Notes: generated from the sequence alone by a model not told the origin. A stretch of DNA of 64,000 bases from Bacillota bacterium (GCA_023406895.1 JAEXTV010000028.1:62001-126000); one strand, 5' to 3'. Numbered from the stretch's first letter, positions 19,448 through 33,151 are shown. Program-made: numbers and translations.

Positions 19448-20197
19448 TTACTCGCCGGTGAACGGTTCCATCAGCGAAGGCTCCGATATCAGCAAGGATT
19501 CAAATCCTTCCGCGTTTGTCAGTATGCACGCCCCCAAATCGATTGAATAGCCTTTGTCCGCGTGGGCCGTCACATTGGTCATCCCCGTTTGCGCCACAAT
19601 CGGATCGCCGCCGTACGGATAAAGCTCAATGCGCTGGTTATAAACCACAACCGCATAGGAAAGCGCCGGCATATCGATCGCTTCGCCGTTCCACGACACC
19701 GTCATATCGTCAAGAAAAATGTATGTGCTTTTCCCGTCGTACAAAAAGCCTTCGTTAATGCCGTATTCGGCATTCCCCGCCAGCGCGAAGAGAGACCCCT
19801 GCCTGTTCTCAAACTCGGTAAACGTCGCGATTCTGGCCGCTTTGCGCTCAGAAGGGATATTAATTGTACAGTCTGTCGGAACAAATATTTTTTGCTGATC
19901 GGCATAATAGAGCGGTGCGCTTGAAAGCGCCAGTTTTTCCGTTCCCTTATTGCCGCTGCTCTCCAGATAGACGCCGTTTTCCTCGTCATTTTTAATCACG
20001 GCACCCTGTTTTTCAAATTTCACGCCCGTGTCATAAAAATAGATACCACCGTCAATTTTCTTCGTGTTTAAAATGATGAGCAGCACCGCCGTCACGCCCA
20101 CAATCACAACACCCGCCGCGACAAGCAGTATTGTCAGCGATACTTTTCTTTTCTTTTCATTGCCTTCGCGTTTTTTTATTCTGTCTGCTATGCTCAT
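19448..20197 (-). CDS. Single-pass membrane protein with extracellular domain, F1-like locus
   Basis: Not recognised as a named family. The 249-residue product has a charged cytoplasmic N-terminus (MSIADRIKKREGNEKKRK), one TM (about 20-42) and an outside domain of roughly 200 residues rich in beta-strand patterns (GGIYFYDTGVKF, YAVVVYNQRIELYPYGG). The outside part resembles the membrane-proximal domains of the three larger surface proteins of this locus in length and general pattern, but ends where they continue into a hinge and repeats. ATG overlaps the stop of the 5-TM gene (ATGA), so translation is coupled. Could be a base unit or short version of the surface filament; inference. Confidence 0.75.
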   Translation of the reverse strand: MSIADRIKKREGNEKKRKVSLTILLVAAGVVIVGVTAVLLIILNTKKIDGGIYFYDTGVKFEKQGAVIKNDEENGVYLESSGNKGTEKLALSSAPLYYADQQKIFVPTDCTINIPSERKAARIATFTEFENRQGSLFALAGNAEYGINEGFLYDGKSTYIFLDDMTVSWNGEAIDMPALSYAVVVYNQRIELYPYGGDPIVAQTGMTNVTAHADKGYSIDLGACILTNAEGFESLLISEPSLMEPFTGE

Positions 20198-20724
20198 TTG
20201 TTTACCTCTGAACGTTTTCTGTCACGAAGCATCTCCGCCAAATCCTTGAGCAAAAAATATGTGGCGTATATAACCAAAAACACTGCGAGCAGCAGCGAAA
20301 TCACGAGCACAAACACATCCGGACGGCCCACGAGATAATAGCTGTGCAGCATGTTGGTCACCATCAGCGACGCGTACACCACCACACTGTTCACAAAATC
20401 AAGCGCAGCCCTTTTGGCGCGCGGTATCAGCAGCATACATCCCAAACACAGCAGTGCGTAGCAGCCGTGGTAGGCCAGCGTCAGCTTCAAGTTGAAAGCC
20501 ACAACGGCAACTATAAATGCGTATCGCGCAGCCAAAAAAGCCATCCATAGAATCTCATTGGTGCGCAGCCCCGCGAATAAGCCGAGGAATTTCCAGCGCC
20601 GCTGGTCAAATTTCAAGTCGAAGGTCAGGCGTGAGGCAATGGCCGCAATGATGATGCCGACAGCCACTGCCAGCAGTATGACAAACTTAAAATCGATCAG
20701 CACGCGCACAATGTCATTCCACAT
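20194..20724 (-). CDS. Five-TM integral membrane protein, F1-like locus
   Basis: A 176-residue polytopic protein with hydrophobic segments near 11-31, 58-78, 82-100, 107-127 and 135-158, and a basic C-terminus (LRDRKRSEVNK). It shows no trace of ATP synthase subunit a: the conserved TM4 Arg motif (RLFGN-type) is missing. It sits directly after epsilon, with an 11-bp overlap, and before the single-pass protein with an ATGA overlap, so it is made together with the F1-like set. A membrane partner or stator for the c-like ring is a guess from position alone. Confidence 0.75.
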   Translation of the reverse strand: MWNDIVRVLIDFKFVILLAVAVGIIIAAIASRLTFDLKFDQRRWKFLGLFAGLRTNEILWMAFLAARYAFIVAVVAFNLKLTLAYHGCYALLCLGCMLLIPRAKRAALDFVNSVVVYASLMVTNMLHSYYLVGRPDVFVLVISLLLAVFLVIYATYFLLKDLAEMLRDRKRSEVNK

Positions 20725-21043
20725 TCGAGCTCTCCTTCAGGAGCAGAAAGAACGAATTATGCTCATGGCAGTAAAACCCCTTGATGCCGCTCAGCGTCAT
20801 TTCGTCGTCCGCCCAGGAGACAACGATGCTGCCATCCACCATGCCGATAATCGGCAGATAATCCTCCATAATCAGCAGGCTGCTCTTCTTGTTCTTCACA
20901 TGAATCATGAGCGCCTTGTCATACACCTGCAAACCGTTTTTGAGGCTGAACACACGCACCTGAATCTTGCCTTCGGTCTTGGCTTCGGCCGGCCGGCCTG
21001 CCGTATTCTCTTTCGCCGCTGATGCTCTGCTTATATCCGGCAT
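20714..21043 (-). CDS. F1-like epsilon subunit, beta-sandwich domain only
   Basis: Identified mainly by position straight after the beta-like gene (3-bp gap), the canonical place for epsilon. The 109-residue protein has a Ser/Ala/Glu-rich lead of about 25 residues, then one beta-rich domain (IQVRVFSLKNG, LLIMEDYLPIIGMVDGSIVV, IKGFYCHEHNSFFLLL). The SLLIMEDYLPIIGMVDGSI stretch parallels the GILPxHxPLVxxLxPG segment of epsilon. The two-helix C-terminal inhibitory domain of normal epsilon (about 135 residues in total) is absent. Weak similarity; the call depends on gene order. Confidence 0.6.
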   Translation of the reverse strand: MPDISRASAAKENTAGRPAEAKTEGKIQVRVFSLKNGLQVYDKALMIHVKNKKSSLLIMEDYLPIIGMVDGSIVVSWADDEMTLSGIKGFYCHEHNSFFLLLKESSNVE

Positions 21044-21046
21044 AAA

Positions 21047-23195
<2,149 letters not shown>

Positions 23196-23199
<4 letters not shown>

Positions 23200-24512
23200 T
23201 CTTCGGCCTCCAGATCGGCAAACATCTTCACAATCTGCTCCGGCGTGCGGCTGTCGAATTTGTATTGGTTCATCAGCTCCAGCATGGCCTTACCGCGTGC
23301 CATTTTATCCTGCAGCTCTTTGCTCATTTCGTCGAGGTTCGCGAGCTCAAACACCGCACGCGTTTCAAGGTAAGAGAGCAGCTCACGGCGTACGCGCGTA
23401 CCGAGTGAGCGCAATTCTTTGGTCTGCACCGCGCCGCCGAGACGCGACACCGACAGGCCGTAATCGATGGCGGGCTTGTTGCCCTTTTCAAATGCCTTTC
23501 TCGAAAGCACAAGCTGTCCGTCCGTAATGGAGATCACATTGGTGGAAATATAGTCGGTGATATCCGCGCTCTTTGTTTCCACAATGGGCAGCACGGTGAT
23601 CGAGCCGCCGTCTTTATGCTGACAGCCGCGCTCTAAAAGGCTCGCATGCGCGTAGAATATATCCGTCGGGTACGCGTCGCGCCCCGGCACCTTGCCGGCC
23701 AGCAGGTTGATTTCCCTGTAAATATCCGCGTGTTTGCTGAGGTCATCTATCAAAACGAGCACGTCCTTTTGCTGCTTCATGTAATACTCCGCGATCGACA
23801 GCCCCACCTGCGGCGTTAAAAGCAGCTGCGGTGTGCAGTCATCCTGAAACGCGGTGAGTATAATCGTGTTGCGTATCGCACCCTTTTGAAACAGCTCCTT
23901 ATAGATCTGCTTGACTTCCTTCTTCGTTTTTCCGATCGCGATATAAATACAGATCATATCGGAATCCTTCTGATTCACGATCGTATCCAGAGCGATCTGC
24001 GTTTTGCCCGTCTTTTTGCTGCCGAGTATCAGCTGGCGCTGGCCTTTGCCGATCGGGTATAACAAATCGATGCCTGTGATGCCGGTATACAGCGGTTTGT
24101 TCACGGCCGACCGGTCCATAATCGGCGTGGGGATATTGATCACATCGAGCTTGATTCTGTCTTTAAAAATATGGCCGCTCAAACGGTCTTCGCCGAACAT
24201 ATCCACCACGTGCCCCACAGAATCGGGCGAAAACAGCGCGGTAAACTGGCTGCCGGACGCCGTGACCTCGTCGTCCACATGCACGGGGGCGTTGAGCCGA
24301 ATCAGCGTTACCGTCACCGAGCTTGGGCCGATGAAACTCACAAACCCTTCGGCCTTGCTCCCCACCGAAACGCGTTCATAAAACGCCGCGTTATCGAGTC
24401 CCCTCACGTCAAGGATATAGTCTTTCACGCTGGAAACCCTGCCGATTTCATAAACGTTGCTGCCCCGCTTGATAGCCTCGATTTTCTCGGAAATTATCCC
24501 GTCCTTGCTCAT
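23196..24512 (-). CDS. F1-ATPase alpha-like subunit (divergent, shortened)
   Basis: 438 residues against about 500 for housekeeping alpha. It keeps the non-catalytic P-loop GSKKTGKT (164-171), VLVLIDDLSKHADIYREINLL read across 251-271, the PGRDAYPTDIFYAHASLLER region, and the arginine finger Arg357 in SVSRLGGAVQTKEL, which completes the catalytic site on beta. The short N-terminus and shortened C-terminal helical domain account for the length difference. The ATG overlaps the stop of the b-delta gene (ATGA) and the stop overlaps the gamma start. FliI, SctN and Rho-type ATPases are unlikely because a separate beta, gamma and epsilon follow in F-ATPase order. Confidence 0.9.
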
Positions 24513-25282
24513 TTGTATATCTCCATATCCTGAATTGAATAATCGTAAAGCGTATTGCCCAGCGCCACCTGCACGCCTTCACAGATACCGGGATCGACAA
24601 CCGTTCGAATACGGCTGTCCACACAAGAATAATCCTCGCCGCAGCAGCCCGTTCGCACCACGATGTCTGTTCTGTTCACGGCGGCCTTGGCTTCGAGCCA
24701 ATCGAAAAACGCAAGGCCATTGTAGCCGCCCGCTTCTGCGATAAAACGATTCAGCAGCTTTTGCTGCGGCGCGCTTAAAACCTGTGAAAGCAGCTTTTTC
24801 TGGTCGTCGTCCTCAAGCGTGAGAAAGCTGCATCGCAATTCAAAAGGGAACATCCCCAGCATACGGGCGTATTCAGGCTCTGCGCCCTTGGCAAAATCCT
24901 TGTGTCCGTCGAGGACCGAGCGTAAATACGTTTCCTTATTGACGTCAAAGGCTTTCTTGATCTCCCTGTAATAGTCGAATAAATTGCGGTCGATAAAATC
25001 GCTCTGCAGCACCTGAAAATAGATCGATTCCTGAGGGCGCTTCTGCGGCTCCCTCACCGCACGTTCGTGCGAATGCGTCGATTTTCTATGGGTGGCGAGC
25101 CGTATGTTTACGCTTTGCAGCTCGGCTTCCTTCTTGGCGATGAGGTCGTCAAAAAGATCGACCTGCCTGATCGCGTTGCTTTGCGCCTCTTTGCCAAGGC
25201 GTCGTGTGATGCCGCGCAGAGCCACGAACAGGAATCCGATCATGAGCACGAGTATAACCGCAACCGCAATAAAAACCGCCAC
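24509..25282 (-). CDS. b-delta-like fused peripheral-stalk subunit, F1-like locus
   Basis: 257 residues placed between c and alpha, where b and delta genes normally sit. It opens with one TM (about 2-24), continues with a charged helical stretch (about 25-85) like subunit b, and then has a helical domain. The last 50 residues resemble the C-terminal domain of delta (RTVVDPGICEGVQVALGNTL and DYSIQ, compare VDPSLIGGxxVxxGxxxxDxS). This makes a single-chain stalk linking membrane to the head. Start chosen is GTG at 25282, 7 nt after AAGGAG; an upstream TTG at 25303 has no ribosome site. Cys pairs near the delta-like part (TGCCGEDYSC) are unusual for this family. Confidence 0.75.
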   Translation of the reverse strand: MAVFIAVAVILVLMIGFLFVALRGITRRLGKEAQSNAIRQVDLFDDLIAKKEAELQSVNIRLATHRKSTHSHERAVREPQKRPQESIYFQVLQSDFIDRNLFDYYREIKKAFDVNKETYLRSVLDGHKDFAKGAEPEYARMLGMFPFELRCSFLTLEDDDQKKLLSQVLSAPQQKLLNRFIAEAGGYNGLAFFDWLEAKAAVNRTDIVVRTGCCGEDYSCVDSRIRTVVDPGICEGVQVALGNTLYDYSIQDMEIYK

Positions 25283-25366
25283 GTTTCGTCTCCTTGTAAA
25301 CAATGATTAGTTGAGGAATGATGAATCAGCCGTCAAGACAGCGTTTCGAATCAATCAGCGTTACCT

Positions 25367-27225
<1,859 letters not shown>

Positions 27226-27246
27226 ATCACTCCTCCATCCTTAGGC

Positions 27247-30200
27247 TTAGCTGTAAATGTACGAGTAGGTCGCGTCCGCGCCGACCTTAAGCGTTCCCTT
27301 GTAGTACTGAACCTGTATCGTGTAGCTGCCCGCACCCGGCAGCACCGTTTCAAGATCGAGGAAGTAGTAATTATTGACCGCATCAAAGTGCAGATTCGCA
27401 AACGATATTTTTTTAAGGCTCTCCACCGCCTGACCATCTCTGTAGATGGTATACCGAAGCTCGGTCAGATCCGTCAGCTTGACGGAATTGGCAAACGTCA
27501 GCTGTGCGTAGCTCGGGTTCGTCGGCGATTTACGCGGGGTCACCGTGCCCACCGATATGCCGGAACTGTCCAGCGTATACGCTCTGATTTCCGATATCAG
27601 ATACGGCAGGCTCGCCGGGCTCGCAACCTCGGTGATGTTGTCCGGTAACCCGGTGTTGTCAAGATCGGTCACGCCGAAGCAGCGTATCGTGTACTCGCTG
27701 CCGACCGCGAGGCCCGTCACCTCCACCGTGTGCGGTGCCGCTGTCGCTGCCTTGGCTCCTGTTTCGGCGGCAGGTGTCACATCCACCCCGCTGCTGTTAT
27801 AAATGCGGAACAGATACAAATCGTCCACAATCGTCCTGTCCCAGTCGCCCGGCGCAATACGCACGCTGAGCTTCGGCACACCGCCGTCATCGCTCGCCGT
27901 GGCGGAAAGCCCCATGATCGGCTCGTTGAGCGTATCGAGATCAAAATTCTGCACCGTCTGGCCGAGCAGCCGCGTTTCCGTATTCGCGGGATCTACGGCG
28001 TTTGCGAGCCGTTCGTTATAAGTTGGTTTCGTGCCCGAATACGCGGTGATTCTGACGGTATAGCCGCCGCCGAACCGGAACCAGTTTCCGCCGGGCGATG
28101 TCGGATCAATATTGATCGGCACCCTCATCGATCGCGCGTTGTCCACCGTCCCGATAATACCCGCAAGCTCTTCGTCGGCCAGCACATCGCCGTCGGACGC
28201 CCGTACAAAGTCATACGCGAGCTTAAAGCCCATTGTGGTATCCAGCGTAAAGTTGGCATAGAGCGACTTGTCCGCATAGGTCACCGGCCCGTATGTGACG
28301 GAAACATTTTGAATATGCACTTCACCGAGTGTGCGGAACTGGTAGTATTTCGGCTGCATCGCGGCTGTATCATAGAACGTCACGAGTTGCCCGTTAATAT
28401 AGCCCGCGATTCTGAAATAGTACACCGTCGCCGGGCTCAGCCCGCCCGTGCGCGAGAAGGAATAAATATCATTTGTTCCGCTTGTGACGGAGACCGGCAG
28501 TGTCAGCGTGTTCAGCAGCTGCATTCTGTCGTTATAGAACTCAATATAAAAATTCGGAGGCGTCACCACATCAAGACCCGTCAGCTTGAATTGTCCGCTG
28601 ATGCTGTCGATGCCCACCGAGACATCCGCGTCCAGATCAATCGTCACCTCGGGGATTGCGACAGGCATAGACACTGTTGTCGTGCCTGTGGAGGCCGCAT
28701 TCACGGCTTTGAGCGCTTTGAGCGTGATGAGCCGCTGCGACCCGGAAACAACCGCCGATGCACCGGCTTCCCCGTATGTGAGGCTGTATGAGCCGGTCGC
28801 GCTGGGATCAGCCGCCATCATGTTGCCGCCGTAGGTGATCGTCCTAGACGTTTGATTATGCGTCACCGTGTGATACCAAGAGCCGCTCGCATTGGCGGAA
28901 TCCGTATAGCCCGAGCCGATGGTGCGTATGATGCGGTAATTGCCCGCGGCAGGAGCCGACCCGCCGACCGGGAACTGAACGGCATAATAGTTCGCGCCTG
29001 TATCAAAGCCGGTTTGGCCTGTATCGTAGAACACCGAGACCGAGAATGTGATCGCTTCGCCTTGGTCAAAATCGGCGAGCAGCGTGTACGGCACCTCAAT
29101 ACACGTCTGGCTCGTGCCGTTCACATTGGCCCTGATCACGCCGAGGTTCATCACTTTCGTGGTGTCCGAAGACGCGGCTGTCACCTGTGCGCCCGCAATG
29201 CGCCTGTATACCGCGTCGTCGATCTCGCCCATATGCGCCGCGTCTCTCCCGAGCACCACAAACAGGCGGTTTTTATTGTCATCCGGCACGTATACCGAAT
29301 AATTAAGCGATACAAGGTTATCCGTTTCAAAAGGACGGCTCAGCAGCACGCGCGTTTGCCCCGTCGTGCCGAACGCATAGGCCGGCAGCAGGTTCTGCTG
29401 CACATACAGCTCGTATGACGGTATGGCCGATGTGAAATTGTTAAACGTCACGGTGTTATAATTCGTCGTCGTTTTGGTGATCGTCTGGCTGTTGATTGCC
29501 GCGCCGCCGATCCTGCGGCAATAGAGCGTGGCCGAGGGTGTCTGCAGCACGTTGTCAAGATCGTTGTACTGGTATTTCCATATCACACCGGTATTGCTGC
29601 TTGTGCTCGGGTAAAAACCGAATGTCGGTGCCTGCAGCTGCGGGCTCACCGCCGTGGAGTAAAGCAGCAGCGCCGGATCAGCCGGATTGCTCGGGTAATC
29701 GGTATTGTAGCTCGCGGTCGAGTCAATCGTGTTGAGCTTGGCTGTGTAACTGAAGAAATACTGTGCGCCTCTGCCAAAGCCCCCGCCAGCCGTCTGCTGC
29801 TCATAGCCGGTAAAATAGTAATACCGCGTCTTATCGCTGCCCGCAAACCCGGGCTGTGCGGTGCCCTGCGGGCCGAAGAAAACGACGAGGTGCGGCAGGT
29901 AATCCTGAGACGCATCCACCGGCACATTTATGCCCCCCGGTGTGATGGTTGTTGTTGCGGCCACAGCCGTTGCGTTGTCGAGCAGCGGTGTATCCTCATA
30001 CGACGTCAATTTATGAATCTGATAGGTAACAAGCCGGGCATATTTCCCCGAGTTGTTGAACTTCGGGCTCACCTCATAGCCGATGATCGTATTGTTGCTG
30101 AGCGCGGCGATTGTCGATGCGCTGAGCCAGTCAGACAGGTTCACCTTGTAGCCGCCTGCGGTGGCCTTCGTGATCGGCGTGATGTCAAACTGATCCCCCC

Positions 30201-32817
30201 GCTGATCGACAGGCGGATCGAGCGGCGGCGTGCTCGTTTTGATAAACGCAAACGTGTTGTTCTGCAGTTTGAAATAGTTGCTGTCATGGTCGGTATAATC
30301 GTGCGCGCTTTCGAGCTCAATTAAATATGTGCTTGAGTTAAGGCTTGCGGCATTGAGCCCGAAATCAGCCTCGGTCAATGTCTTTGTTCCGTCATAGAAT
30401 TCTGTCTTGAGCGGGCTTGTATATGTGTCTCCTCCCGTTTGATTGATCGGCAGCGAGCTTAAGAGCTTGCTTTTGTCCTTCGTGCTTCCTTCATAGAGGT
30501 TAAACACCAAAGATCCCAGCGTGGAGGCTTCGTATGAAACGCTGTCGCCCATAAAATCATCGAGCGACACATCAATGCTGATCGCCTTGGAGGGGTCAGC
30601 CGAAGCTGTCGGCGTTTTGCTCATACTGACGGCGAACGTTCCCGCTTCAATCGTCTGCACCTTTACGGGCCCGATCGTCACTTCGTCCACAGGGTTCGAA
30701 TCATTCATGTCCACTTTGGCCGTCACCCAAATCGAATACGTTTCCTTCTGGCGTAAGCCGTTTTCGTCAAACGCGAGCATCACCCGATTGCCGGAAATCA
30801 ACGTCGCGGCAATCACCTTGCTATGAACATTGCCGACTGAATCTTCCCAGTGCACGGTGATGTTACTGGCTGTATCGACAGTGGCACCCGTGCTTTCGAT
30901 GTAAAGTATGCCTTTGATTCTGTCAAATTCGATGTCGTCCGCTTCAAAACGCAGCGTCGGGAAATCCGCGCCTTCCATGATGAACGGCACGGACATATTG
31001 CTTTCAACATCAATTGTTTTAGTGTTATCGTTAAACTCGGCGATGGCCCTTGCGGTATAGCCCACATTGCGCTGAATGTACCCGTTCACCTCAAAGTCAA
31101 CGCGGTTGGTTCCCACGCCATACGCGGTGGAAACGGGCACGGTGTTTCCTGCTTCATAGATCTCGTAGCGAATCCTCTGTACGCCGTTATCCGGATCGGT
31201 AAGGCCGCTGACCTGGAGCTCAAAAGTGCCGTTTCTCTTATTGACCGTCACATTGGGCGGTGCCACAGCCGGCGTCCGTTTCAGCGTCCTGCACTGCACC
31301 GGGACACCGTATTTGTCATACTGCACCGGCGTTCCGTTCGAATAGCTGCCGCCCACCTGCGCGAGCCGAGCGGAATAGCCCGTATCGGGTGTCAGGTTAT
31401 CAAACGTGACCGCCTCGGTGCTCGTTAAGAAACTCAGAGGCTTTTGATCGAGCAGACTGCCGCCCGCGTCGTACAGCTCGAGCACGGCCGATGAGACGGG
31501 AGAAAACGCTTCTTTTTTTACCTTGAACGAAAGCGCATTTGTTTTCACGCTGTCAATATCGAGCGACAAACCGATCGAATCCGCCACGAAAACACCGTCA
31601 TAAAATATCTTGGAAAACTGCTCGTCGTTCACCGTATACTGCGCTTCAAAAATCAACCGGTATTCGGTATCCTCCTTGAGCCCGGTCGCTTCAAAATCAA
31701 ACACGAACCCGTCGTATGCCTGCGGCCCGTACACGGTTTCCCCCGTTGCGTTGTTCATGATTTTCATGGTCACGGTTCCCGGAACAATGCGGCTCTCCTC
31801 GTCGGTGATCCGGACGTTACCTTTCACGGAAGAAGCGGTCAGCGTGCTCTGATCGATAGTGACCTCAAACACGGGCAGTATTACGCGTTTCTCGGGCTGC
31901 GTCGTGGGCTCCGGGTTTCCTGGCCCCACCGAATCACCGAGCGCCCCCGCGCCTCCGGCCTCACCGGCCTTTCCGCCGTCACCACTCTTGCCGTTTTCTC
32001 CGTTTTTGCCGTCAACCGCAACGAACTTCGGAATCACGGCGTTTTTGTCCTTTTGATCGAGCGGCATCACGTTAATGTTCTCGTCGGAATCAATCACCAT
32101 CTGCGAAAAGCTCATCTTCACATCATCGCCGCTCATCACATTGCGCTCGCTTAAGTTAATCACCACGCCGTCGTCAAACACCAGCTCACAATCAGAGGCG
32201 ATAGTACGTATCATCATGTCGTTGTTGTAAATCGTCACGATGCCGTTGTCCACATACTCTATCTCCACATAGCCCGAAATGGGCACGGCTTCCTGATTGG
32301 GTATGCGAAGCTCAAAGCCGTTTCCGGCCACAAGGTATTTTTCGGTATCAAGCTTCCATATAAAACGTTCATATGTGATCGCAGTGCCCATATGGTCAAG
32401 CATATAGCTGCCAGCGCTGCTCTGCATAACCGTGCCCGCTTTGAGACCGTAGCAGCGGATCATGCTCTCGTCTTCCACATCGCCGAGGCTGAGCACCACA
32501 CCCGAAGACAGCGCGGTGATGGATCCATCCGCAAAATGGAGGAACGACGCTTCATCCACAACGATCTGATTGCTTTGAACATCAGAAAAAACGACGGATT
32601 TAGGATACTTGGACGCATAGGAAGCACCCGCTTTGAAATAAAGGGGCTGGGCTTTGGCACCTTCTTGCCGGTCGGTCTCTTTAAGAATGTATCCATCCTG
32701 TGAAAAAGTGAGCTGGGTACCCTGCATTTGCCGTACGACGAAGAAACCAGCCGCAGCCAAACAAACGGCCGCAGCAATACCTACGATTAAAAACCAGATA
32801 TTCTTGTTTTTGCGCAT
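27247..32817 (-). CDS. Large membrane-anchored surface protein with Fn3/Ig-like repeats, first gene of F1-like locus
   Basis: 1856 residues. Layout: N-terminal TM (about 7-28), membrane-proximal domain (about 35-265), a collagen-like Gly-rich hinge (about 270-300: KNGENGKSGDGGKAGE), then a long chain of beta-rich modules of about 90-110 residues with Fn3-like strands (VSVTLDxL, YSARLAQVGG, YTIRCFGVTD). No second TM and no sortase motif are seen. ATG at 32817 is chosen for the GGGGAG site 6 nt upstream; the frame is open to 32847. It follows the consensus promoter at 32973-33001 by about 150 nt, and the next gene starts 21 bp after its stop. A filament or adhesin anchored at the membrane is likely; the partner or ligand is not known. 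Confidence 0.85.
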   Translation of the reverse strand: MRKNKNIWFLIVGIAAAVCLAAAGFFVVRQMQGTQLTFSQDGYILKETDRQEGAKAQPLYFKAGASYASKYPKSVVFSDVQSNQIVVDEASFLHFADGSITALSSGVVLSLGDVEDESMIRCYGLKAGTVMQSSAGSYMLDHMGTAITYERFIWKLDTEKYLVAGNGFELRIPNQEAVPISGYVEIEYVDNGIVTIYNNDMMIRTIASDCELVFDDGVVINLSERNVMSGDDVKMSFSQMVIDSDENINVMPLDQKDKNAVIPKFVAVDGKNGENGKSGDGGKAGEAGGAGALGDSVGPGNPEPTTQPEKRVILPVFEVTIDQSTLTASSVKGNVRITDEESRIVPGTVTMKIMNNATGETVYGPQAYDGFVFDFEATGLKEDTEYRLIFEAQYTVNDEQFSKIFYDGVFVADSIGLSLDIDSVKTNALSFKVKKEAFSPVSSAVLELYDAGGSLLDQKPLSFLTSTEAVTFDNLTPDTGYSARLAQVGGSYSNGTPVQYDKYGVPVQCRTLKRTPAVAPPNVTVNKRNGTFELQVSGLTDPDNGVQRIRYEIYEAGNTVPVSTAYGVGTNRVDFEVNGYIQRNVGYTARAIAEFNDNTKTIDVESNMSVPFIMEGADFPTLRFEADDIEFDRIKGILYIESTGATVDTASNITVHWEDSVGNVHSKVIAATLISGNRVMLAFDENGLRQKETYSIWVTAKVDMNDSNPVDEVTIGPVKVQTIEAGTFAVSMSKTPTASADPSKAISIDVSLDDFMGDSVSYEASTLGSLVFNLYEGSTKDKSKLLSSLPINQTGGDTYTSPLKTEFYDGTKTLTEADFGLNAASLNSSTYLIELESAHDYTDHDSNYFKLQNNTFAFIKTSTPPLDPPVDQRGDQFDITPITKATAGGYKVNLSDWLSASTIAALSNNTIIGYEVSPKFNNSGKYARLVTYQIHKLTSYEDTPLLDNATAVAATTTITPGGINVPVDASQDYLPHLVVFFGPQGTAQPGFAGSDKTRYYYFTGYEQQTAGGGFGRGAQYFFSYTAKLNTIDSTASYNTDYPSNPADPALLLYSTAVSPQLQAPTFGFYPSTSSNTGVIWKYQYNDLDNVLQTPSATLYCRRIGGAAINSQTITKTTTNYNTVTFNNFTSAIPSYELYVQQNLLPAYAFGTTGQTRVLLSRPFETDNLVSLNYSVYVPDDNKNRLFVVLGRDAAHMGEIDDAVYRRIAGAQVTAASSDTTKVMNLGVIRANVNGTSQTCIEVPYTLLADFDQGEAITFSVSVFYDTGQTGFDTGANYYAVQFPVGGSAPAAGNYRIIRTIGSGYTDSANASGSWYHTVTHNQTSRTITYGGNMMAADPSATGSYSLTYGEAGASAVVSGSQRLITLKALKAVNAASTGTTTVSMPVAIPEVTIDLDADVSVGIDSISGQFKLTGLDVVTPPNFYIEFYNDRMQLLNTLTLPVSVTSGTNDIYSFSRTGGLSPATVYYFRIAGYINGQLVTFYDTAAMQPKYYQFRTLGEVHIQNVSVTYGPVTYADKSLYANFTLDTTMGFKLAYDFVRASDGDVLADEELAGIIGTVDNARSMRVPINIDPTSPGGNWFRFGGGYTVRITAYSGTKPTYNERLANAVDPANTETRLLGQTVQNFDLDTLNEPIMGLSATASDDGGVPKLSVRIAPGDWDRTIVDDLYLFRIYNSSGVDVTPAAETGAKAATAAPHTVEVTGLAVGSEYTIRCFGVTDLDNTGLPDNITEVASPASLPYLISEIRAYTLDSSGISVGTVTPRKSPTNPSYAQLTFANSVKLTDLTELRYTIYRDGQAVESLKKISFANLHFDAVNNYYFLDLETVLPGAGSYTIQVQYYKGTLKVGADATYSYIYS

Positions 32818-32846
32818 ACCCTGCTCCCCTGTTTGGTTGTTGATCA

Positions 32847-32902
32847 AGGGTTAGATGCTGTAAATCGTATTCATTTATGGTTTTGTATGAATGTGTAACC
32901 CT
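32847..32902 (-). promoter_or_regulatory. Nested stem-loop in the 5' leader of the surface/F1-like operon
   Basis: On the minus strand AGGGTTA (32896-32902) pairs with TAACCCT (32847-32853), and inside it ATTCAT pairs with ATGAAT around a 12-nt loop. It lies between the promoter and the first gene. It does not show the conserved core of c-di-GMP riboswitches; it may affect leader stability or translation. Confidence 0.4.
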
Positions 32903-32972
32903 ATGCTTCCTAATATGACATATAAATTCAATAAATGTTTGTTATATATATAAAAATTCTTTTTATTTTATA

Positions 32973-33001
32973 ATAATACTTTTTATTGTTATTGCTGTCA
33001 A
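32973..33001 (-). promoter_or_regulatory. Consensus sigma-A promoter of the surface/F1-like operon
   Basis: On the minus strand TTGACA, 17-bp spacer, TATTAT, in a very AT-rich region. It predicts a leader of about 150 nt before the 1856-residue gene. No equally good promoter was seen further inside the locus, so it may serve most of it. Confidence 0.8.
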
Positions 33002-33064
33002 GAATATCACTTATAAATTTGTTAAGTTATTCCTGATTGTTTATGTGACAAAACATGTGTTGAT

Positions 33065-33092
33065 TTGACAAAAATATTTTTTTTGATAAAAT
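33065..33092 (+). promoter_or_regulatory. Sigma-A promoter of the HD-GYP gene
   Basis: TTGACA, 16-bp spacer, TAAAAT, ending 59 bp before the HD-GYP start. It diverges from the operon promoter, with only about 64 bp between the two -35 boxes, so one regulator could affect both. Confidence 0.75.
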
Positions 33093-33151
33093 TAATGTTG
33101 TCATTATTAATAAAATCCTGTCAATTTTTTCTGCTGTATGAAGGAGTCGTT

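Noticed and set aside
27730..28791. Plus-strand open frame opposite the 1856-residue gene
   Set aside because: Antisense shadow without ribosome site or recognisable domain.
32818..32972. c-di-GMP riboswitch in the operon leader
   Set aside because: The conserved core of known classes was not found; only a simple nested stem is visible.
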